A stretch of 64,000 nt of DNA. It comes from Saturnia japonica (taxonomy: Eukaryota > Arthropoda > Insecta > Lepidoptera > Saturniidae). Position numbers and translations under genes: made by a program. A model generated the notes under the pieces. That model ran no database searches and was not told the DNA's origin. It worked only from the letters and a program-made list of their open reading frames with translations. The stretch spans positions 4,151,705-4,215,704 of the forward strand of contig CM065334.1 in NCBI GenBank assembly GCA_033032175.1. The letters are read 5' to 3'. Positions within the stretch are counted from its first letter, which is position 1, and every line of letters starts with the position of its first letter. This document shows positions 27,101-36,100 of the stretch, in pieces.

Positions 27101-30100
27101 ATTATGGAACATGAGTACCGTTGTGGCAGCAATGCGGCACAAGCGGTACGCAACATCAACGACGTTTACGTAGCTAACACTACAAACCAACGCACCACCT
27201 GTTATTGGTTTGCTCGCTTCCGTTCTGGGAATTTCGACCTGAAAAATGAACCTCGCGGTCGTCCGAAGACTTTGGTCGACAATTACGAATGAAAGGCGAT
27301 TGTGGAAGTTGATGATACACAATCTACGGCTGAATTAGCAGCAGCTTTCGGCGTTAGCGTCAAAACAATATTGGTCCATTTGCATCAAATTGGCAAGGTA
27401 AAAAAGCTTGACAAATAGGTGCCCCACGAACTCAATGATCGCCAGCGCGAAGTACGCGTCGAGACGTGCCTTGCACTGCTCAACAGACACACAAATGAAG
27501 GAATTTTGAACCGCATTGTTACTTGCAATGAAAAATGGATTCTGTTTGATAACCGTAAGCGCTCAGCAAGTTGGTTGCATCCTGGTTCAGCACCTAAACA
27601 ATGCCCTAAACGAAAACTTATCCCTAGAAAAATGATGGTCACTGTTTGGTGGTCTAGCGCCGGTGTGATTCATCACAGCTTATTACCAAACGGGGTAAGC
27701 ATTACTGCAGATGTGTACTGTGAAGAACTGAACACAATGATGGAGAAGCTGGCACTTCTCCAACCAGCATTGGTCAATCGCTCGTCTCCGCTGCTCCTGC
27801 ACGACAACGCGCGACCTCATACTGCACAGCAGACGGTCTCCAAGTTGCAAGAACTGGGGTTGGAAGTTCTCCGTCATCCGCCCTACTCACTAGACCTTGC
27901 GCCTACAGACTACTACTTTTTTCAGAATTTGGATAACTCCTTGGCGGGAAAAAAAATTCAATACCCGTGAGGCAGTACAAAGTGCCTTTGAAGTATTTGT
28001 TGCCTCCCGTCCCGCTGATTTCTTTAAGAAGGGCATCAATAAACTGCCACTGCGCTGGCAAAGATGCATTGATTGCATGGGTGATTACTTCGATTAATAC
28101 AAATAAAAAATTCGTTTCAATTTTTTCATACAAAACTGCAATTTCATAGATAAAGACCTAATATATTAAAATATAATTCCTTTCGGATATACGCCGGCAG
28201 GCTATTTAGCAAGTAGAGTACGCGCTTATTAAGTGTTCTATCGCCATAGTAACCTACTCTAGGCACAATATACCTACAGGCCACATCGACCGGTAATTCA
28301 TAGCTATGTTAGCTGCCTAGGTTATAGGATACTGTTTTATATTAAATAAAATAATATGTTACGTAATAAGCAGTAGGTAACGATAATGGTGAATCAATTG
28401 GGAAGAAGATACTACTGAAACGCTTAAATGGATAATGTTAACGATATATAAAATTAATGTACTGCATAACATGGTCTTACTTCTAAGGATCACTCACAAT
28501 AAACAGTTTTGTTTTTAAAATAACCGGTGGTATATATTTTTAAATTAGGAAATAAAAAATCCACCAAATATCTGTTTAAAAAAAAATACATTTCAATTAA
28601 AAATATTTCTCTTTTTGTTATTTATGTCCGGCAACTGAACTTGGCAGCCAATTACTAGGTTTGTCTTATCGTGTTACCGTTTTCGGCCACATTTGAAATG
28701 CTACTAGTTAGGTAAATAAAACTATCATGTTATTCCCAGCCCGACTAACAAGCGAGCAGCACTGGGCTCCGTGGCGCGTTGTCCTCGAGCATCTGTCTTG
28801 GTGGGGGGAGCTTCTCCAGCTGACCTCTTCAGGACCCCATCTGCACCATTTACTGAGCTCGTTACATCCACAAAATGTGACAGTCTACACACAGGAACAA
28901 CTGGAGCGTGGTGACCTTAGCGATGATCAGTTGTAAGTCTTAAATTTCGCCCCCACTTGTAAATGCACAACTGCTGGCTAAAGGTCAAGGGAAGGGACTC
29001 ACTTAATCTGGTCTTCTTAATAATCCTGTATTTTTCGGTGTGATACTGATACTTCTGTCATAGGCAACATCTGCACGAGACGATTATTCTGCCGCCTGTG
29101 TATTGCCAACATTAGTGATGAACTCCGTGTAGAGATACGTTAATAGAGATGTTATAGAGTGAAGTGACAATAATCTCGCCGCGATAAAATCGTTCGTGGA
29201 GGTCGCGCCTTAACCATGTAGAAACGAAAGAGCGAATCAGATTCCATTGGTTTGCCTTTCAGCCACAGTTTTACGGTAACCTCCATCTTGGCACAAAAGT
29301 CCTCTACTTCTCATCTCTGCCGTACCGTGAAACTGTGGAACCCTCTCCCATATAGTGTATTCCCTCCTTACGACATCGAGTCGTAACAGTGGCGACTGCC
29401 GTTGGATTTCCGATTTCTCGGTGGTCGCCATTGTGTTTCAATTTTACTGCGCTTACCGTCAGCGACGGTACCGTTAATTTAACGAGATAGGTACTAGAGA
29501 AAAAGCAATTATAATTTTAACACTGACATAGGTCATCGAATCAATCATCTGAAAGGTAACAATTAATATACTAAATTATTATTTATTTACTCTATCGACC
29601 GCATTCAAAATTTAATTTATTTCTTGGCAGTTCGTAATTTCCAGGCTAGTCACTTATTCTACTAGGTACTTATATTACTTTTTTTTTGTTTTTGTTGTTG
29701 CTACCATAAGAAAGTAGTTAACAATTAAATTTGAGCGCGAAATCTCTGAGATTTTTCAAATTATTTCCATTTAAATCTAAAGGTTTGGCTGAAAATCCGC
29801 GTTGTCTGGATGCTGATGCAAAATCTTTTTGTCACATCGTTTATTTTTCTTGCTTTTGTTTTTAATATTATATGTTTTATTAAGGTTTTTTTTAATGTTT
29901 TTGTTTGTGTATTTATCTATCTGTGACAATTTTTTTTTCTTTCTTTCTATGAGACTAGGTTCCGTATATGCTACCACTGAGTTCCCATTGCTTTCATTGC
30001 ATTATCTTCCTAACGATCAGACCATTTACAATTATGAAGAAGACTTTATAGAAAGTTCACCAGGTCTGTCTTTTGCCAGTTCATAATATATTAGTATCAG

Positions 30101-33100
30101 CTTCTAAGTCTCCCACTGTTGGGCGATGGTCTGTTCCCGAGTCGCGTTATACCACCACGCCAACCCACGGCATATTTGGCGTTTACAGTCGCGTAGAAAT
30201 CAGCAGGTCTTTAATTATTTTCTACATATAGTGGTATTACAAGAACATTTGTCAAGTGTGCAGCGTTCTCACGTTGTCCAGAGCAAGTGTAGTTTTTCTT
30301 TTGTCTGACAATTTCACCTGATGTGCCCCAAGATGCAGGCTAAGCGTAGTAAAAGTTGACTCGTATAGCTGCTGGAACACACCTATAAGCGCTTGGCGAT
30401 AGATTTTCAACTTGAGGACGGTAGCTTACCAGGCGGGTATTAGAAAAAGCCCTACACCACCATACTATGGTTTCATCGAGATGTTTTCCTTCACCGGGCG
30501 CTCAGGCTCATTGCAGGGATTCGAACTCACGCCAATCGACGCGGAGTCCGTACACGCTACCTACTGAGCCATCATTACACATTGTAGCGTGCCAGTTATT
30601 ATTATGAATTAATACTAACATTCCATGCTTACGAATCGTTTGGAACCTGATTCGTCAATTGTTTTGTTCCTTAACAGATGGTTGAGCGGCGCTTTACTAA
30701 CAGCCGGCGTCGAATGGGGCAACAAGCAAGTCACACAACAAGCTGTCCAACTTTTCGACACTTGGTTCCTGAAGAACCACACTGTACCTGATATTTATCA
30801 AGAGGTAATCCGTTTAAACTGGTTTGTAGGATAAGGATAATGTTTGGCGATATTCATACTTGATCTTAATTTTGATCGATGTTGGTAAAAGTGCCAAGTA
30901 AGTGAACTAGTGTTGAGTAGGACACGAGTTTGAATTGAAATTGTAAGAGTAATCTGTGGTACGAGTTGTCTTTTTTTTTTACTAAGCCAATACTAAAAGG
31001 CACTTCAAGTGAGACGAAGCGTTCTGGACCTTTGCAGTAGGTACATTAGAAGTAATACGTGAGGCGAGGTGTTTTGAAGCTCGGTAGTACATTTGAAGAA
31101 ACACTCGATGTGAGGCATTTTGAAGCTCGGTAGAACATTTGAAGTAACACTCTATGTGAGACATTTTGAAGCTGGGTAGTACATTTGAAGTAACACTCGA
31201 TGTGAGGCATTTTGAAGCTGGGTAGAACATTTGAAGTAACACTCGATGTGAGGCATTTTGAAGCTCGGTAGTACATTTGAAGTAACACTCGATGTGAGGC
31301 ATTTTGAAGCTCGGTAGAACATTTGAAGTAACACTCGATATGAGGCATTTTGAAGCTCGGTAGAACATTTGAAGTAACACTCGATGTGAGGCATTTTGAA
31401 GCTCGGTAGAACATTTGAAGTAACACTCTATGTGAGGCATTTTGAAGCTCGGTAGAACATTTGAAGTAACACTCTATGTGAGGCATTTTGAAGCTCGGTA
31501 GAACATTTGAAGTAACACTCGATATGAGGCATTTTGAAGCTCGGTAGAACATTTGAAGTAACACTCGATGTGAGGCATTTTGAAGCTCGGTAGAACATTT
31601 GAAGTAACACTCGATGTGAGGCATTTTGAAGCTCGGTAGTACATTTGAAGTAACACTCGATGTGAGGCATTTTGAAGCTGGGTATGACATTTGAAGTAAC
31701 ACTCGATGTGAGGCATTTTGAAGCTCGGTAGAACATTTGAAGTAACACTCTATGTGAGGCATTTTGAAGCTCGGTAGAACATTTGAAGTAACACTCGATG
31801 TGAGGCATTTTGAAGCTCGGTAGAACATTTGAAGTAACACTCTATGTGAGGCATTTTGAAGCTCGGTAGAACATTTGAAGTAACACTTGATATGAGGCAT
31901 TTTGAAGCTCGGTAGAACATTTGAAGTAACACTCGATGTGAGGCATTTTGAAGCTGGGTATGACATTTGAAGTAACACTCGATGTGAGGCATTTTGAAGC
32001 TCGGTAGAACATTTGAAGTAACACTCGATGTGAGGCATTTTGAAGCTCGGTAGAACATTTGAAGTAACACTCGATATGAGGCATTTTGAAGCTCGGTAGA
32101 ACATTTGAAGTAACACTCGATGTGAGGCATTTTGAAGCTCGGTAGAACATTTGAAGTAACACTCGATATGAGGCATTTTGAAGCTCGGTAGAACATTTGA
32201 AGTAACACTCGATATGAGGCATTTTGAGGCTCGGTAGTGTTACGAATAAAACGCAGATTAAAATAACGAAATTATTTTTATAATATGCATCATTATTTTT
32301 ACATATTAATATAGAACACAAAGCTTCAAAATCTGACAAACTAAAACTTTTTCTTCTGTTTCAACATAATAATTAAAGAAGGTTGGTTATAGCAGGTAGT
32401 GTACATTTGAAGTATCACTCGATGTGAGAACTTTTTCTTCTGTTTCAACATAATAATTAAAGAAGGTTGGTTATAGCAGGTAGTGTACATTTGAAGTAAC
32501 ACTCGATGTGAGGCATTTTGAAGCTCGGTAGAACATTTGAAGTAACACTCTATGTGAGGCATTTTGAAGCTCGGTAGAACATTTGAAGTAACACTCGTTA
32601 AGAGGCATTTTGAAGCTCGGTAGAACATTTGAAGTAACACTCGTTAAGAGGCATTTTGAGGCTCGGTAGTACATTTAAAGTACTACGAATGGCATTTATA
32701 TTTGAGTAGGTACATTTCAAACCGTTGAGATACTCTTACATTATTTGTCATGTACCGGTACAAATGCACGGGTTCATGTAAGTCCTACTAAACATTAAAG
32801 TGAACCGATTTCCAACTGTTGTTTGCGGTGTCTGACATTAGTGTGCCGAATTTCGGAAAGGCGCGACACTTTCAACTATAGAGTCTGCGGAGGAAACAAA
32901 TGTACTTAATTGCATATTATAACCCTCTACTAGAAGTATGGCACATCACAAAAATAATAATGCGCGAAACGTTCCTCACACTAATAGCTGATCTCTGATT
33001 TTCGAGTTTCCTTATCGCAGATTTTTTTGACACAATTCGTTGCACTTCTGTTATATGAATTCCCTCGTGTTTTGTGAATCCGTTAGTTCTTTACCGATTT

Positions 33101-36100
33101 TACTGAGAACTAGTTGTGTTGCGCTCGCGTACCATCGCGGCATCGATCAGGCATACGCGCGAAATGTGCTACTCCCGCTCCCAGTTATTTTAAAGACAAA
33201 AATGCTTATAGTGTGTGATCCTTACAAAATAGACATATACTCTCGATGACTTTTTTGTGGTTTTTTTCATGTCTACAATTTACATTCATTTGATAATTAT
33301 GTTATGGTTTAATCAACGTAAGCCAAAATAAATAAGCGTAATAAAGCGCCTCAATATCGTCGCTTTTCCGAATTGATTTTTATTTAAAAAAATAAAAGTT
33401 GCTTAAGTTACTCCTTATAACATCAGCTATCTGCCAGTGAAAATCTCGTCAAAAGCGGTCCAACCGTTTCGAAAATTACCCTGAACAAACAGGCAAACAA
33501 TATTTTTTTATTGGTATCAAAGGTTGGTACAAAGCAAGTGTATCTTTAACATAACCGTCGGGCGACTTCCGTGGGTGGACAACACCGACATTATGTAGTC
33601 ACGCGAGCGGAGTCGAAAGCACAGCCAGTTGGGTAATAAAATTATTTAGGAAAATATTTCAATTTGATAATGTATATTTTTCCAGGCGGCATTCACCGCC
33701 GGCGTGAGGACATACGGCACGCAAGCCTGGCAAGCATGCTGGCGAGCGTTAATCTCTTCATATGAAGCTCCACGTCCGTTGTACGATCACAAAGCGCTGC
33801 TGGCTGCTTTGTCATCTCCCATCGATGACTGGCTTTTTTATAGGTACATTATAATCTTATACATATAACTGGTGTACGTCTGTAAGTCATTAGCGATTCT
33901 ATAAAATTTTTTGAACTGAAACTTCTTAGGCAGCGATGCATCATGTTTTTAAGCACATTTCATTACATGAGAGAGAAGAAATATACAACGTGGAGAGAAA
34001 GAGAAAGACATATATGTGTATATTTAATGCACAGTTTAAGCTATTCGCGTCTCCCTTTCTCCTGATTACTGGCGATAAACCAAAAGATAGTCACTCTACG
34101 AGTTTAACCCTTTTGCACGGTGGTAGCGATTCAGTCTGGTACAGAGCCTTACCATCTTGTATGTTTACCATCGGTTGATGCCGGAACGCGACCCGCCTAA
34201 GGCTGCCTGTACACTGAAGTGGAGCGGAGCTGTGGAAGATTCGACCAAAAGAAATGCATGATAATCTAGACATGCAATACAATTGGTCGAAATTTGCTAG
34301 AGATGCGATTCTATTGGTCGAATTTTTACAGCTAAGGTCCGCTCCGTTTCACTAGACAGGCCACCAAATGGTCGTCACTGGCTTATCAACCCGGCACCCG
34401 ACCTGAATCGCCTCCTTGCTCGACGTCCACGCGTTGTCGATGAGTGAACGCCGCGTGGCCTACTAGCCTACATCGCGTGTCAACGAATTGACAAGTAGTT
34501 TGTGAGAGATTTTCATCGAGGTATAGGTACACAAGTTACGCGGTGAACTTACGGAATTGACAAATGAGTGCTATATATATAGAACTCCGTACAAAGAAAT
34601 CTCAACCGCACGAGGCGATCCGTTGCTGGTAGGATGTCGGGTGTCGGGTATCGTGTGTCGGGTTTCGGGAGTTGGGTGTCGGGTTGATAGATGAGTGATG
34701 CTTTTAGCGTGCTACTAAGGCGGGTGTTACACTCAGCAAACTTACAATATGGCAAATTATTAAAAAGAAAACAAAAAATGAGTCTGCAACACTTTACTAA
34801 AAAAGTATATTTTTCTATATTTGCTTATTTGATTCTCAGACGTCGTACTTAAATATTATATAGCCTATGTCACTCCCAAAATTAAGACGAATCTAACGAC
34901 ACCTCGTATGCTAAAATCCATCAAGCCGTTTAGGGTACAGAGCGTCATAAAGAAATATACATACTTACATACATATGTTTGAAAAACATAACTCTCCTAT
35001 TTCGCAGTCGGGTAAAAAACCTTTTTCACGTCTTTCTCAGGTTTGCATATACCGTGCTTTCTGGAGAGGCGCAGAGAGGCCGTGAGTGGAAGCAGTGGAT
35101 CACTTCTCTATACGAAGGAACATGCAGGTAAGTAAGTCTCAAGTGTAAATAGGCACGGATCCAAGAGGGGTTAAGGGGGTAATTAAGGTTGGTAATAGGG
35201 GTAATAATCATGAGATGTATTTCCTCCCAAAAGAAAACTAAATAAAATGATGTGGTGTCGTAGAATCGACACAAATTGCAAAAAAATCGTGCTCAATTTT
35301 ATGTAGGTTTTCTTGATTTTTCTGTTAAATTTTGCTGATTAGTTTTTATTTAAGTACAGGAAAGTATTTAGGAAATTCAGTATTTTAGGAAATAATAAAT
35401 TACGTAAAATAAAAAAATATCGTAATTCAAATTATCAATTAAACTAACAAAATATGTCTCTTTATTTTTGCTTGAAAACATAAAATTACATAGAAATAGA
35501 AATAATTATAAAAAAGGTATTATTATACACTACTCGCTTGTGTATGCGACTGTCGCGCCTGCGCACGTCTCATTTAACGGTTTTATTCCACGCACTTTTT
35601 TCCACTGATTTTTTCTTACCGTTTTACTATCACATTTTTTTCAGTTCGGTCGCGCAGCAAAATCCCTATCCCCTCCAAGCCTGCCGTAAGGAACTTGGTT
35701 CCAATAAATATATTTTTCGATTGTCATAGACAACTCTACTTTCAAATACATCCCTTATCTATTCCAATAGGCCAATTATATTGCTATTTTTTCTTTTTTT
35801 ATCGTTATAGGTTTATAACATTGTGGCCACAATCTCACATGATTTTAAGTGACGATGTGGTTCAAGATGGTAGCACGCTAAACCTAGTCTAGGACTGGTT
35901 CTCAAATGCAGTTACCGGAACACACTTATTGGTGTTTGGCGACCGATTTTCAATTTGAGGGTGGTAGCTAGCTAGGCGGGCATTAGAAATAGCCCTACCA
36001 CCATGCTATGGTTTCATCACGATGTTTTCTTCACCGAAAGCTCAGATTCATTCTAGGGCCATAATATCATCAGAGCCAACACTGCTTTTAGAAGTTTCAA

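Noticed and set aside
31046..32176. Minus-strand open frames of up to 376 codons (Cys/Ser-rich repeats).
   Set aside because: They are a consequence of the 46-bp minisatellite unit lacking stops. All three frames give permutations of the same peptide, with no promoter or splice context.
31045..32690. CRISPR-like array.
   Set aside because: Units are contiguous direct repeats without unique spacers, in a eukaryotic intron.
36055..36056. Splice acceptor for M1 exon 20 supplied by a SINE edge (36057 start).
   Set aside because: In frame, but it adds 25 residues absent from the family, and a better acceptor at 36130-36131 restores the expected alignment. Kept only as an alternative.
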